Source of the DNA: CAZPNX01 sp964588285
GTDB taxonomy: Bacteria > Edwardsbacteria > AC1 > EtOH8
Direction: 5' to 3'
NCBI GenBank assembly: GCA_964588285.1
Contig: CAZPNX010000011.1
Coordinates: 1-64,000, forward strand
Length of the DNA stretch: 64,000 bases
This document shows positions 17,534 through 26,508 of the stretch, one piece after another. The translations under genes were made by a program, and so were the position numbers. Numbering within the stretch: the first letter of the stretch is position 1; every line of letters begins with the position of its first letter. The notes beneath the pieces were generated by a model. That model was not told where the DNA came from. It did no database searches and was given only the letters and a program-made list of their open reading frames with translations.

Positions 17534-18162
17534 ATTTCAAGCGTGCCCTGATACTGGCCCCGCACACCGACGACGGCGAATTCGGCTGCGGCGGCACCAT
17601 GGCCAAGCTGATCTCGCTGGGAGTCGAGGTGCACTACGCCGCCTTCTCCTCGGCCGAAAAATCCCTGCCTCCCGGAGCGGCGCCGGACGCCCTGGTTCGG
17701 GAACTGAGGGCGGCCATGGACTCGCTGGGGATCACGGAAGCCAACCGCCACATTATGGATTACCCGGTGCGCGATTTCCCGGAACGGCGGCAGGCCGTTC
17801 TGGACGACATGATCCGGCTGAAATCGGAGATTTCCCCCGACCTGGTGCTGCTGCCATCGTCAACCGACACCCACCAGGACCACCGTACCGTATCCCAGGA
17901 GGGATTCCGGGCCTTCAAGGACACCACCATTTTAGGCTACGAGATACCGTGGAACAACCGGACCTTCGACACCGAGTGCTTTGTCATCTTAGACGAAGTC
18001 CAGGTGAAAGCCAAGGTGGCCGCCCTGATGTGCTACAGATCGCAGCTGGACCGTTTCTACGCCAACGAGGGCTTCATCCGCTCCTTGGCGGCCACCCGGG
18101 GAACCCAGATCGGGGCTCAATACGCCGAGGCCTTCGAGGTGCTGCGCTGGGTGATCCGCTGA
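17530..18162 (+). CDS. PIG-L/LmbE-family deacetylase
   Basis: The 210-residue protein has the zinc motif A-P-H-T-D-D-G-E (H12, D15) followed by F-G-C-G-G-T, and the third ligand region D-T-H-Q-D-H (113-118). These hydrolases remove N-acetyl groups from amino sugars such as GlcNAc attached to lipids, inositol or glycans. Inside this cluster it probably deacetylates an amino sugar of the surface glycan or its precursor. It overlaps both the preceding glycosyltransferase (4 bp) and, after 7 bp, leads into the WbqC-like gene. Length and fold match the family. Confidence 0.9.
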   Translation: MNFKRALILAPHTDDGEFGCGGTMAKLISLGVEVHYAAFSSAEKSLPPGAAPDALVRELRAAMDSLGITEANRHIMDYPVRDFPERRQAVLDDMIRLKSEISPDLVLLPSSTDTHQDHRTVSQEGFRAFKDTTILGYEIPWNNRTFDTECFVILDEVQVKAKVAALMCYRSQLDRFYANEGFIRSLAATRGTQIGAQYAEAFEVLRWVIR

Positions 18163-18169
18163 ATAACTT

Positions 18170-18862
18170 ATGGTGCTAGCCGCCCATCAGCCGAACTACC
18201 TTCCCTGGGCCGGGTTCTTCCAAAAGATGGCCCGGTGCGACGTTTTCGTCCTGCTGGACTCGGTGCAGTATGCCCGGCGCTCCTACACGGCCCGCTGTCT
18301 CATCAAACAGAGCGACGGCAGAAGGCACTGGCTTTCGCTGCCGGTGCGCAAGACCGGCAGGTACTATCAAAGCATCGCCGAAGTGGAAATAGATAACACC
18401 AGGCCCTGGCGGCACGATCATCTACGGACTTTGGAATCAAATTACGCCCGCGCTCCGTATTTCCGGAAACACCGGGAGTTGCTGGATCTGGCCTATGGCC
18501 GTAAGTGGGAGAACCTGTGCCAGATGAACCTGACGCTGATCGAACATATGGCGAAGCTTCTGGGCATCGGGCCGCGCCTGATCAGGCTTTCCGATCTGGG
18601 CATCAAGGGGCAGGCCACCGGCCTGCTGGTCTCCCTGTGCCGAACAATGGGAGCCGACACCTATCTTTCCGGCCCCAGCGGAGGGAAATACCTGGAGGCG
18701 GAAAAATTCAAAGAGGCGGGCATTAAACTGGAAATCTTCAGGTACTGGCCCGCGCCCTATCCGCAGCTTTGGGGAGGCTTCGTGCCCGGACTATCGGTGA
18801 TCGACCTGCTGTTCAATTGCGGTCCCCAGGCTGCCGGCAAGGAACTCGGTTTGGCCCCATGA
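18170..18862 (+). CDS. WbqC-like protein
   Basis: The 230-residue protein shows the WbqC-family start A-A-H-Q-P-N-Y-L-P-W-A-G-F-F-Q-K-M and the segment L-L-D-S-V-Q-Y-A-R-R-S-Y. The later W-L-S-L-P-V-R-K-T-G and S-L-C-R-T-M-G-A-D-T-Y are also typical. The family is regularly found in O-antigen and capsule clusters and is thought to take part in making or attaching unusual amino sugars, but its chemistry is not well established. The last 4 bp overlap the GT2-GT9 gene. There is no signal peptide, so it is cytoplasmic. Confidence 0.9.
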   Translation: MVLAAHQPNYLPWAGFFQKMARCDVFVLLDSVQYARRSYTARCLIKQSDGRRHWLSLPVRKTGRYYQSIAEVEIDNTRPWRHDHLRTLESNYARAPYFRKHRELLDLAYGRKWENLCQMNLTLIEHMAKLLGIGPRLIRLSDLGIKGQATGLLVSLCRTMGADTYLSGPSGGKYLEAEKFKEAGIKLEIFRYWPAPYPQLWGGFVPGLSVIDLLFNCGPQAAGKELGLAP

Positions 18863-20736
18863 CCACCAAACCTCTGGTTTCTGTAATCATCCCCAGCTTT
18901 CGGGCCCGGGACTGCCTCAAGCTGGCTCTTTCGGAATTTCTGAAAGAGCGGCGATGCGAGGTGGTGGTGGGGCTGGACGGAGACAATGCGAGTTTTCGCC
19001 AGGCACTCGCCGGTTTTCCGATCACGCTGAGCTGGACGGCGCGGCGCCAGGGAGCCTGCACCGCCACCAATCTGGCGGCTTCTCAGGCCAGGGGCTGCTA
19101 CCTACTGCTCTGCAACGACGATATGGTGCCGGGGCCGGGATGGCTGGAGGCCATGATCGGGCTGGCCGGTGCCAACACGGTAGTCAGCGGGACGTGCTGG
19201 GAGCCGGGATTGGTCCCAGCGCCTCCGCCGCACCAGGTGCGCGATTTCGGCCGCGATCCGGCCTCGTTTAGAATCCGAGAGTTCTTTGAACAGGCCTCCG
19301 AGGAAAAGCCGTATGCCGAGCCCGGGATAAACTATCCTTTCCTGGTTTCCAAACAGCTTTGGGACAGGGTCGGTGGGCTAGACACCAGGTTCGAGCCGGG
19401 CTCGGCCTCGGACCCTGATCTGTTTCTCAGGCTGGCGCTGTTGGTCCCGGCCCCGGAGATGGTCAGAGTTCGAAACGCCGTGTTCTATCACTTCGCCAGC
19501 CGTTCCAGCATCTTCGCCGGCGGCCGCCTTTCGCTGACCTGGAAGTTGCACCGCCGGCACGGGCGGGCCATGTTCCGGCACAAGTGGGGGCGGATGTGGG
19601 AGCATCGTTTCGGGGATATTCCTGAAGCCGAACCCTGGAAAGGGATTGTTCCGCGGTCCGAGCCCGCCTTCACCGGCCGCCTATGGCTCCGGTTGTGGTT
19701 CGGAAATCCCGGACGGCACCAGGTCGTTAGCTGCGGTAAGAGCCCGGCCGTAAAAAGCAGCGGCCGAAGCCAGGTTGCCATATTTATATGGGGCGGCTTA
19801 GGCAACGCGGTCATGGCCCTGCCTTTGGTTAACGCCGTCAGAAAATCCCTAGGCGACGGCAGGGTGTTATTGATCCTACCGGTGAGAGGTTTGGAAAGCC
19901 TGATACGTTCGCCCGCCGAACTGGGAGGAATATACACTCCCCGGGATCTGATGTCGGGCCGAATCAGGGCCGAGGCCACCATTACCAGCCTTCCCTATCC
20001 CCGGTGGCGCTATGGGCTGGCGGCTCTTTTAACCGGCGCCAAAACAAGGATTGGAGACGCGGAATTCTCTAACCCGCTTCTGAACCTGAGGGTGGACACC
20101 AAGCCTCAAGCGGCGCACTGGGTGGAGCGAAACCTGGCCCTGTTGCCGGGGCTGGGCCTGGGATTTGGTGAGCCGAAGTTCGAGATACCCATCAGCCGGC
20201 AATCCCAAGAAGGCGCCCAAAGATATCTCAGGGAAAAGGGGCTAGCCAAAGGCGACCGTCCCATCGGTTTGCACCCGGGTTCGGGAAACCCCATGCGGCG
20301 CTGGCCGGAGGATAGATTCGTTGAAATTGGCAAAGCCCTGGCTGGAAAAGGAAACAGGATTTTGGTTTTCGGCGGTCTGGGGGAAGCAGAACTGGCGGAG
20401 AGGGTCGCCTCAGGAATCGGTCCCGGGGCCGCCTCTTTCTGCGGTGATCTGCCGCAAGTTCTGGCCCTCATCTCCTTGTGCCGGGCTTTGGCGGCTGCCG
20501 ACAGCGGCCTGGCCCACTGTGCCGCCGCCCTGGGGATACCCACCCTGGCCATCATGGGACCCAGCGACGAGAATGCCTATCGCCCCTACGGCCCGCATGT
20601 CCGGGTGCTGACCAACGATGTCTCCTGCCGCCCCTGCTACCGGCCCGGAGGCTCGATCTGCTGCCCTCAAAAACGCAGACTCTGCCTCGACATCGGGACG
20701 GATCGTGTGCTGGCGTTCCTAAAGGAGATGATTTGA
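18859..20736 (+). CDS. Two-domain glycosyltransferase, GT2 fused to GT9
   Basis: Two enzymes are joined in 625 residues. Residues 1-270 are a GT-A fold family 2 transferase: V-S-V-I-I-P-S-F at 7-14, D-G-D near 40, and L-L-C-N-D-D-M-V-P-G-P-G-W-L near 85 as the metal/donor site. Residues ~303-625 are a family 9 (heptosyltransferase-like) domain: W-G-G-L-G-N-A-V-M-A-L-P-L, then L-H-P-G-S-G-N and R-W-P-E-D-R-F, then A-A-D-S-G-L-A-H. A cysteine-rich end (C-R-P-C-Y ... C-C-P) is common in GT9. One chain could add two consecutive sugars to a core or O-antigen. The frame is continuous with no sign of an assembly join. Confidence 0.88.
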   Translation: MTTKPLVSVIIPSFRARDCLKLALSEFLKERRCEVVVGLDGDNASFRQALAGFPITLSWTARRQGACTATNLAASQARGCYLLLCNDDMVPGPGWLEAMIGLAGANTVVSGTCWEPGLVPAPPPHQVRDFGRDPASFRIREFFEQASEEKPYAEPGINYPFLVSKQLWDRVGGLDTRFEPGSASDPDLFLRLALLVPAPEMVRVRNAVFYHFASRSSIFAGGRLSLTWKLHRRHGRAMFRHKWGRMWEHRFGDIPEAEPWKGIVPRSEPAFTGRLWLRLWFGNPGRHQVVSCGKSPAVKSSGRSQVAIFIWGGLGNAVMALPLVNAVRKSLGDGRVLLILPVRGLESLIRSPAELGGIYTPRDLMSGRIRAEATITSLPYPRWRYGLAALLTGAKTRIGDAEFSNPLLNLRVDTKPQAAHWVERNLALLPGLGLGFGEPKFEIPISRQSQEGAQRYLREKGLAKGDRPIGLHPGSGNPMRRWPEDRFVEIGKALAGKGNRILVFGGLGEAELAERVASGIGPGAASFCGDLPQVLALISLCRALAAADSGLAHCAAALGIPTLAIMGPSDENAYRPYGPHVRVLTNDVSCRPCYRPGGSICCPQKRRLCLDIGTDRVLAFLKEMI

Positions 20737-21884
20737 AAAAGGTCATTTTCTTCAGCCATTCTCCGGTCTTGGGCGGGGCCGAGATCAGCCTGCTGGAAGT
20801 GATGGAGCGGATCGACCGACGGCGCTTTTATCCGGTCCTGCTGACAACGGGACAAGGGCCGTTATCAGACCAAGCCCGTCAACTTGGTATCGAAATATTG
20901 GCCGTCCCACTGAGTCCGGATCTTATAAAATGGAAGCGCGATTCTGCCGTCGGCCTGGGCACTGTCAGGGCCGCGGCCTGGTCGGCAGGGAGACTGGCGG
21001 CCCATCTGCATTCTGTAAAACCGGCCCTCCTCTATACCCACAGCCAAAAAGCCCATGTCCTGGGAGGTCTGGCCGGGCGGCTGGCCGGGGTGCCGGTGGT
21101 CTGGCATGCCAGGGAGATCACCAGCAGGCCGTTTCTGCGAAAAACCATGTCGGCACTGGCCCGATTTCTGCCTTCCAGGATCGTCTGCGTATCGAAGGCG
21201 GTGGGACGGCAGTTCGAAAACGACCGGCACAAGCTCACGGTCGTTCCCAACGGCATAGATGCCGACAGAGTCAGGCGGCGGGCCGCGGCCTCTACCAAGC
21301 AAGATTTCCGCCGCAGGATGGGAGTGCCGTTCCAAGCTCCCTTGCTGGGCATGGTTTCCAGGATCGCCCCGGGCAAGGGCCAGCACCTGTTCATCAAGAC
21401 GGCCGGCAGGATATTGGAGACCATACCTGAAGCCAGGTTCTTGATCATCGGCGGCCCGTTGTTCGGCGAAACGGCCTATCTGGAGGATCTGCGACGCCAG
21501 GTGGAACAAAGCGGTTTGGGGGGCAGTCTGGCCTTCACCGGACAACTGGACAACGCTTTACCGGCCATGGCGGCCCTGGATGTGCTGATCCACTGCCCGG
21601 TGGTTCCCGAGGGTTTCGGTCGGGCGGTGGCCGAGGCCATGGCCCTGGGGGTGCCGGTGGCCTCGGTGCGCAGCGGCGCCATTCCGGAGCTTATCGAGGA
21701 CGGCCGGGAAGGATTGCTGTCAGCTCCCGGCGATGTTGCCGGGCTGGCCGAGGCGGCGGTCAGATTGCTGACCGAGCCAGGGCTGGCCGAACGAATAACA
21801 GAAGCGGCCAAAAAGAAAATCGAACGTTGTTGCCGCATCGAAACTAGCACAGCCGCCATCGAGCGTCTGTTGGAACCTTTATGA
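20733..21884 (+). CDS. Glycosyltransferase family 4
   Basis: The 383-residue GT-B enzyme starts with S-H-S-P-V-L-G-G-A-E, the donor-domain-facing glycine loop of GT4. It carries H-A-R-E near 120, S-R-I-A-P-G-K-G-Q-H near 207, and G-F-G-R-A-V-A-E-A-M-A-L-G-V-P-V-A-S near 295, where the E-x7-E-type motif binds the NDP-sugar. I place the start at a TTG (20733) because AAAGGAG lies 5 bp before it and the TTG overlaps the previous stop; no ATG is available nearby. It is the second GT4 enzyme of the cluster. Confidence 0.88.
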   Translation: MKKVIFFSHSPVLGGAEISLLEVMERIDRRRFYPVLLTTGQGPLSDQARQLGIEILAVPLSPDLIKWKRDSAVGLGTVRAAAWSAGRLAAHLHSVKPALLYTHSQKAHVLGGLAGRLAGVPVVWHAREITSRPFLRKTMSALARFLPSRIVCVSKAVGRQFENDRHKLTVVPNGIDADRVRRRAAASTKQDFRRRMGVPFQAPLLGMVSRIAPGKGQHLFIKTAGRILETIPEARFLIIGGPLFGETAYLEDLRRQVEQSGLGGSLAFTGQLDNALPAMAALDVLIHCPVVPEGFGRAVAEAMALGVPVASVRSGAIPELIEDGREGLLSAPGDVAGLAEAAVRLLTEPGLAERITEAAKKKIERCCRIETSTAAIERLLEPL

Positions 21885-21891
21885 GGAAGAA

Positions 21892-23085
21892 ATGAGCCAA
21901 AAAAGTGAAAACGGTAAAATATTGGGCCTTTCGTCCAACGTGGTGGTGCTGGGCGGAGTCAGCTTTTTAACCGACATCTCCTCGGAGATGCTCTACCCGT
22001 TGGTGCCGGTGTTCCTGACCGCGGTGCTGGGGGCGCCGGTGGCCGCCCTGGGCCTGATTGAGGGCGCGGCCGAGGCCACCGCCAACATCCTCAAAATATT
22101 CTCCGGCTGGTGGTCGGACAAGACCGGCAAGAGAAAACCGTTCGTCATCGGAGGATACGGATTGTCGGCCTTCTCCAAACCGCTACTGGCCCTGGCGGCC
22201 GGATGGCCGTTCGTCCTTCTGATGCGGCTGGCCGATCGTACCGGCAAGGGCCTGCGCAGCTCGGCCCGGGACGCTCTGATTGCCGACTATACGGACGAAA
22301 AAAACCGAGGAAAAGCCTTCGGCCTGCACCGAGCCATGGACAGCATGGGGGCGGTGCTGGGGCCCCTGCTGGCCCTGTGGTTCATGGGACGATACGGCGA
22401 AAGCCCGGAGGGCTATCGGACGGTATTCCTCTGGGCTTTTCTGCCGGCGGCTCTGGGTGTAATTCTGCTTTTCATGGTCAAGGAGCGCCGGTTCACCGCC
22501 AAATTCAAGAAACCGCAATTCGGCTGGGGGATATTTGGCAAGGATCTTAAGATCTTTTTATTGGTCAACCTGGTGTTCTACCTGGGAAACTCTTCGGACG
22601 CCTTCCTCATCCTGAGGGCCAAGGACCTGGGGTTGTCCATGGCCGGCGTCATCCTGGCCTACGTCCTCTACAACCTGGTTTACTCCCTGGCCTCGCTGCC
22701 GGCTGGGATCCTGGCCGACCGGCTGGGCCGGCGCAAGGTTTTTTTCATTGGACTATTGACCTTTTCTGCGGTATACTTTAGCTTTGCGCTTTTACCCGGA
22801 CCGGGATGGCTGTGGCTTCTGTTTGCCGTCTATGGACTTTATACCGCCATGACCGACGGGGTGGGCAAGGCCTATGTTACCGTGTTGGTGGGCGAGTCGC
22901 ACCGGGCCACGGCTTTGGGGGCCTACAACATGATCTCCGGACTGGCCGGATTCATGGCCAGCCTGACAGCCGGCCTGCTTTGGACCGCGCTGGGTCCTAG
23001 GGCAGCATTCATCTTCGGGGGCGCGACAGCCGGACTGGCGGCGGTGCTGTTTTGGGTGTTGGTAAAGCGGGAGACGGCTTCATGA
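21892..23085 (+). CDS. Major facilitator superfamily transporter
   Basis: The 397-residue protein has twelve predicted membrane helices in two six-helix halves. The loop between helices 2 and 3 reads G-W-W-S-D-K-T-G-K-R-K-P, a good MFS motif A, and the equivalent loop in the second half reads G-I-L-A-D-R-L-G-R-R-K. R-L-A-D-R-T-G-K-G-L-R-S-S-A-R-D is characteristic of a branch often annotated as multidrug- or sugar-type efflux proteins. Position at the end of the glycan cluster, 7 bp after the GT4 gene, suggests co-expression, but the substrate is unknown. Confidence 0.9.
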   Translation: MSQKSENGKILGLSSNVVVLGGVSFLTDISSEMLYPLVPVFLTAVLGAPVAALGLIEGAAEATANILKIFSGWWSDKTGKRKPFVIGGYGLSAFSKPLLALAAGWPFVLLMRLADRTGKGLRSSARDALIADYTDEKNRGKAFGLHRAMDSMGAVLGPLLALWFMGRYGESPEGYRTVFLWAFLPAALGVILLFMVKERRFTAKFKKPQFGWGIFGKDLKIFLLVNLVFYLGNSSDAFLILRAKDLGLSMAGVILAYVLYNLVYSLASLPAGILADRLGRRKVFFIGLLTFSAVYFSFALLPGPGWLWLLFAVYGLYTAMTDGVGKAYVTVLVGESHRATALGAYNMISGLAGFMASLTAGLLWTALGPRAAFIFGGATAGLAAVLFWVLVKRETAS

Positions 23086-23120
23086 TTTATGGAGGAACAG
23101 GTGTTGGCCCGATCATTTAA

Positions 23121-23834
<714 letters not shown>

Positions 23835-23852
23835 CCGGCAAATCCAAATATA

Positions 23853-23900
23853 AAAATTCAAATGAACGACCCTTGCAGAAGGCGGCACCGTTTTGAATTT
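23853..23900. repeat. AT-rich inverted repeat between lolD and lptB
   Basis: AAATTCAAA near 23854-23862 and TTTGAATTT (23892-23900) form a 9-bp inverted repeat. It lies in a spacer that also reads aaatccaaatataaaaattc and aatttaagatttaaag, the wording of the AT-rich dispersed motif also seen near 29530, 38780, 38850 and 55170. Confidence 0.4.
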
Positions 23901-23937
23901 AAGATTTAAAGTTGGGATTTTATCAAACGCATACAGA

Positions 23938-24693
23938 ATGGAGTCGATGAAGACCAACAGCGGCGGCGTTGTGCGAACGTTGAGGGTGGACAACATCTTC
24001 AAGAGCTACAAGAACCACCGGGCGGTGAACGGCATCACCTTGGAGATAAGCCAGGGCGAGGTGGTGGGGCTTCTGGGTCCCAACGGCGCCGGCAAGACCA
24101 CCACCTTCAACATCATCACCGGCCTTTTAAAGCCAGACCTGGGCGCCGTCTTTCTGGACAACACCGAGATCACCGCGCTGCCCATGTACCAACGGGCCCG
24201 GCTGGGGCTGGGCTATCTCACCCAGGAGCCTTCGGTATTCCGCAAACTTTCGGTCGAGGACAACATCATGGCCATCCTGGAGATCCTGCCCATCTCTCCG
24301 CAGGAGCGCCGGGAACGGCTGGAGGGCCTTTTGGAGGAGCTGTCCATCACCCATATTCGAAAGAAAAAGGCCTACGCCATCTCGGGCGGGGAAAGGCGGA
24401 GGGTGGAAGTCACCCGGGCCCTGGTGACCAACCCGGCCTTCCTGCTTTTAGATGAGCCCTTCACCGGCATCGATCCCATCGCCCGGGCCGACATCCAGGC
24501 CCTGGTTATCAAGCTCAAGGAACGGGGCATAGGAGTGCTGGTGACCGACCACAACGTACGGGAGACGCTGGAGATAACCGACCGGGCCTATGTGATCTAC
24601 GAGGGCCGGGTGTTCGCTCAGGGCAAACCCCGGGAGATCGTGGAGCACGAGGGAGCCAGGGAGAAATTTCTAGGAGAAAAGTTCACCCTATAG
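23938..24693 (+). CDS. lptB: LPS-export ABC transporter ATPase
   Basis: LptB drives extraction of lipopolysaccharide from the inner membrane toward the Lpt bridge. The ATPase has Walker A G-P-N-G-A-G-K-T-T, the LptB-type stretch G-L-G-Y-L-T-Q-E-P-S-V-F-R-K-L, signature I-S-G-G-E-R-R-R and Walker B L-L-L-D-E-P-F-T-G-I-D-P. The end (V-L-V-T-D-H-N-V-R-E-T-L) also matches. I prefer the ATG at 23938 (251 residues); 23947 and an upstream TTG at 23893 are possible, the latter lying in an AT-rich repeat and unlikely to be coding. It supports a diderm envelope carrying LPS. Confidence 0.92.
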   Translation: MESMKTNSGGVVRTLRVDNIFKSYKNHRAVNGITLEISQGEVVGLLGPNGAGKTTTFNIITGLLKPDLGAVFLDNTEITALPMYQRARLGLGYLTQEPSVFRKLSVEDNIMAILEILPISPQERRERLEGLLEELSITHIRKKKAYAISGGERRRVEVTRALVTNPAFLLLDEPFTGIDPIARADIQALVIKLKERGIGVLVTDHNVRETLEITDRAYVIYEGRVFAQGKPREIVEHEGAREKFLGEKFTL

Positions 24694-24735
24694 ACAAGTC
24701 AACCTAACTATTAACATATAGCAACGAGCCCTGTC

Positions 24736-25941
24736 ATGATCAAAGACCTCGCCTCTTTCTACTCCAAGAACGCGCTCAACATGAAGCGCTCGGAGATCCG
24801 CGAGCTCCTCAAGTTCACCCGCCGGCCGGACATCATCTCCTTTGCCGGCGGCCTGCCGGCCCCGGACACCTTTCCGGTGGCCGAGCTTCAGGACATCTGC
24901 ACCGGAGTGCTCAAGGAGAAAGGGGCCATGGCCCTGCAGTACGGCACCACCGAAGGCGAGGCCCCGCTGCGGGAGGCCATCGCCAAGTGGATGAGCCACG
25001 AGAAGGCCTCCATCAAGCCGGAAAACATTTTGGTGACGGCCGGATCCCAGCAGGGCCTGGACATGGTGGCCAAGGTGTTCGTCGATCCCGGCGATATCAT
25101 CATAGTGGAGCTGCCCAGCTACATCGGCGGTTTGCAGGCCTTCAACGCCTATCGTGCCAAGATGATCGGGGTGCCCCAGGACAACGACGGCATGAGGATG
25201 GACAAGCTGGAGAAGGTTTTGGCGAAGCTGGCCCGGAGGAGAAAGAAGCCCAAGTTCATCTACGTGGTGCCGGACTTCCAAAACCCATCCGGGGTGACCA
25301 TGTCCTTGGAGCGGCGTAAAAGGCTGCTGGAGCTGGCCTACAAATATGAAGTGCCCATCGTCGAGGACAGCCCTTACCGCGATCTGCGCTTTGCCGGGGA
25401 GCCGGTGCCGGCCATCTACGCCCTGGACGACCAACAGCAGGTGATCGCTCTGGGCACTTTCTCCAAGATCTTCTGCCCGGGCCTGCGGCTGGCCTGGATC
25501 ATGGCCCCGGCGGCTTGGCTGGACAAGATGATCATCGCCAAACAAGGCATGGATCTGTGCTGCCCGGCCTTCAACCAGTTGGTGGCCGCCGAGTACATCA
25601 ACCGGGGATTGTTGCCCAAACAGATCGAGGAGATCCGCGCCCTTTACGGCCGCAAGCGGGAGGCGATGCTCGAGGCCCTCAAGAAGCACATGCCCAAAGG
25701 GATAAAATGGACCAAGCCCGAGGGGGGGCTGTTTCTCTGGGTGAAGCTGCCCAAAAACCTGAGCGCCAACGAGCTTTTCCCCAAGGCCATCGAGGAGAAG
25801 GTGGCCTATGTCATCGGCTCGGCCTTCCACTGCGACGGCAAAGGACAGAACACCATGCGGCTGAATTTCTCCTATCCCTCGGAGGAGCAGATCGAGGAGG
25901 GGATCAAGCGCCTGGCCAGCGTCATCCGCAAGAACCTGTGA
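24736..25941 (+). CDS. PLP-dependent class I aminotransferase (2-aminoadipate/aromatic type)
   Basis: The 401-residue protein is a fold-type I aminotransferase. It opens with I-I-S-F-A-G-G-L-P-A-P-D-T-F-P, a hallmark of the LysN/Aro8/MocR-related branch, and has Y-G-T-T-E-G at the cofactor phosphate region. Y-V-V-P-D-F-Q-N-P-S-G-V-T follows, then the Schiff-base lysine K244 in G-T-F-S-K-I-F-C-P-G-L-R. The C-terminal arginine for the substrate carboxylate lies in M-R-L-N-F-S. Likely substrates are 2-aminoadipate, aromatic or branched-chain amino acids with 2-oxoglutarate. There is no DNA-binding domain, so it is an enzyme rather than a MocR regulator. Confidence 0.9.
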   Translation: MIKDLASFYSKNALNMKRSEIRELLKFTRRPDIISFAGGLPAPDTFPVAELQDICTGVLKEKGAMALQYGTTEGEAPLREAIAKWMSHEKASIKPENILVTAGSQQGLDMVAKVFVDPGDIIIVELPSYIGGLQAFNAYRAKMIGVPQDNDGMRMDKLEKVLAKLARRRKKPKFIYVVPDFQNPSGVTMSLERRKRLLELAYKYEVPIVEDSPYRDLRFAGEPVPAIYALDDQQQVIALGTFSKIFCPGLRLAWIMAPAAWLDKMIIAKQGMDLCCPAFNQLVAAEYINRGLLPKQIEEIRALYGRKREAMLEALKKHMPKGIKWTKPEGGLFLWVKLPKNLSANELFPKAIEEKVAYVIGSAFHCDGKGQNTMRLNFSYPSEEQIEEGIKRLASVIRKNL

Positions 25942-25963
25942 CCCTTACTCATCAGAAAGCCAT

Positions 25964-25990
25964 GAAGCCAGGAATATTCATGCCTTCCTG
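25964..25990. repeat. Dispersed repeat copy 1 (GCCAGGAATA type)
   Basis: The spacer after the aminotransferase holds gaagccaggaatattcatg and continues into a small palindrome, CCAGGAA (25968-25974) with TTCCTGG (25985-25991). Related copies lie at 46648-46666 and 55996-56015. Confidence 0.5.
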
Positions 25991-26058
25991 GGATCCTGAT
26001 AGAAAGCGGACCTGAGACGCAACACAGCAAGACCCTGCTGTTTCCGGCCGTCATCCTG

Positions 26059-26508
26059 ATGGCGGTGGGGGTTCTTTTGACCCTGGAGAATCTGGGCCTG
26101 CTTCAAGGCGTCTCCCGGCACTGGCCCATGTTCCTTTTGATTCTCGGGTCCGGGTTCCTGCTTCTCTATCGCCGCCGCCAGTCCGGAGACGCCGTCCTGC
26201 TGTGGCTGGGGGCATTCATCCTTTCCCTGGGCGGTTTCTTTTACTATCTCAACATATTCACTTCCTGGCGGCTGCTGGGGCGGCTGTGGCCGGTGTTCCT
26301 GGGGCTGGCCGGATTGAGCTTTCTGACGGTGGGCGTGGCCAGGCGCAGCATGATATTCCACCTGCTGGCCACCGCCTTAGTCGGGCTTTTCATGGTCTTC
26401 ACCCTGGTATTCGCCGTCTCACTAAAGCTATGGCCCACCTCCTTGGTGGTGTTCGGGGGCTCGCTGTTGTTGTTGGATTACATGCGCAGAAAGGAGCAGG
26501 ACCGATGA
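26059..26508 (+). CDS. Small multi-pass membrane protein, 5' end uncertain
   Basis: The 149 residues from this ATG form about five closely spaced membrane helices, and the end is charged (M-R-R-K-E-Q-D-R). The pattern W-P-M-F-L-L-I-L-G-S-G-F and W-P-V-F-L-G-L-A-G-L-S recalls the LiaF/DUF5668-type integral membrane domain. The hydrophobic reading continues upstream of the ATG in the same frame (K-T-L-L-F-P-A-V-I-L), as expected for the first helix of that family. That segment has no ATG, GTG or TTG start, only codons such as CTG at 25996, and it abuts a repeat. The true start is therefore unclear. The stop overlaps the radical SAM gene by 4 bp. Confidence 0.7.
   Translation: MAVGVLLTLENLGLLQGVSRHWPMFLLILGSGFLLLYRRRQSGDAVLLWLGAFILSLGGFFYYLNIFTSWRLLGRLWPVFLGLAGLSFLTVGVARRSMIFHLLATALVGLFMVFTLVFAVSLKLWPTSLVVFGGSLLLLDYMRRKEQDR

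Noticed and set aside
16256..18162. Mycothiol-type pathway (GT4 plus PIG-L deacetylase) linked to the inositol-phosphate synthase
   Set aside because: The GT4 and deacetylase lie inside an ordinary glycan cluster 36 kb from ino1, and no cysteine ligase or acetyltransferase of that pathway is visible.
24688..25830. Minus-strand open frame (380 codons) opposite the aminotransferase
   Set aside because: It is the antisense shadow of a clear PLP enzyme and is rich in glycine, leucine and histidine without motifs.
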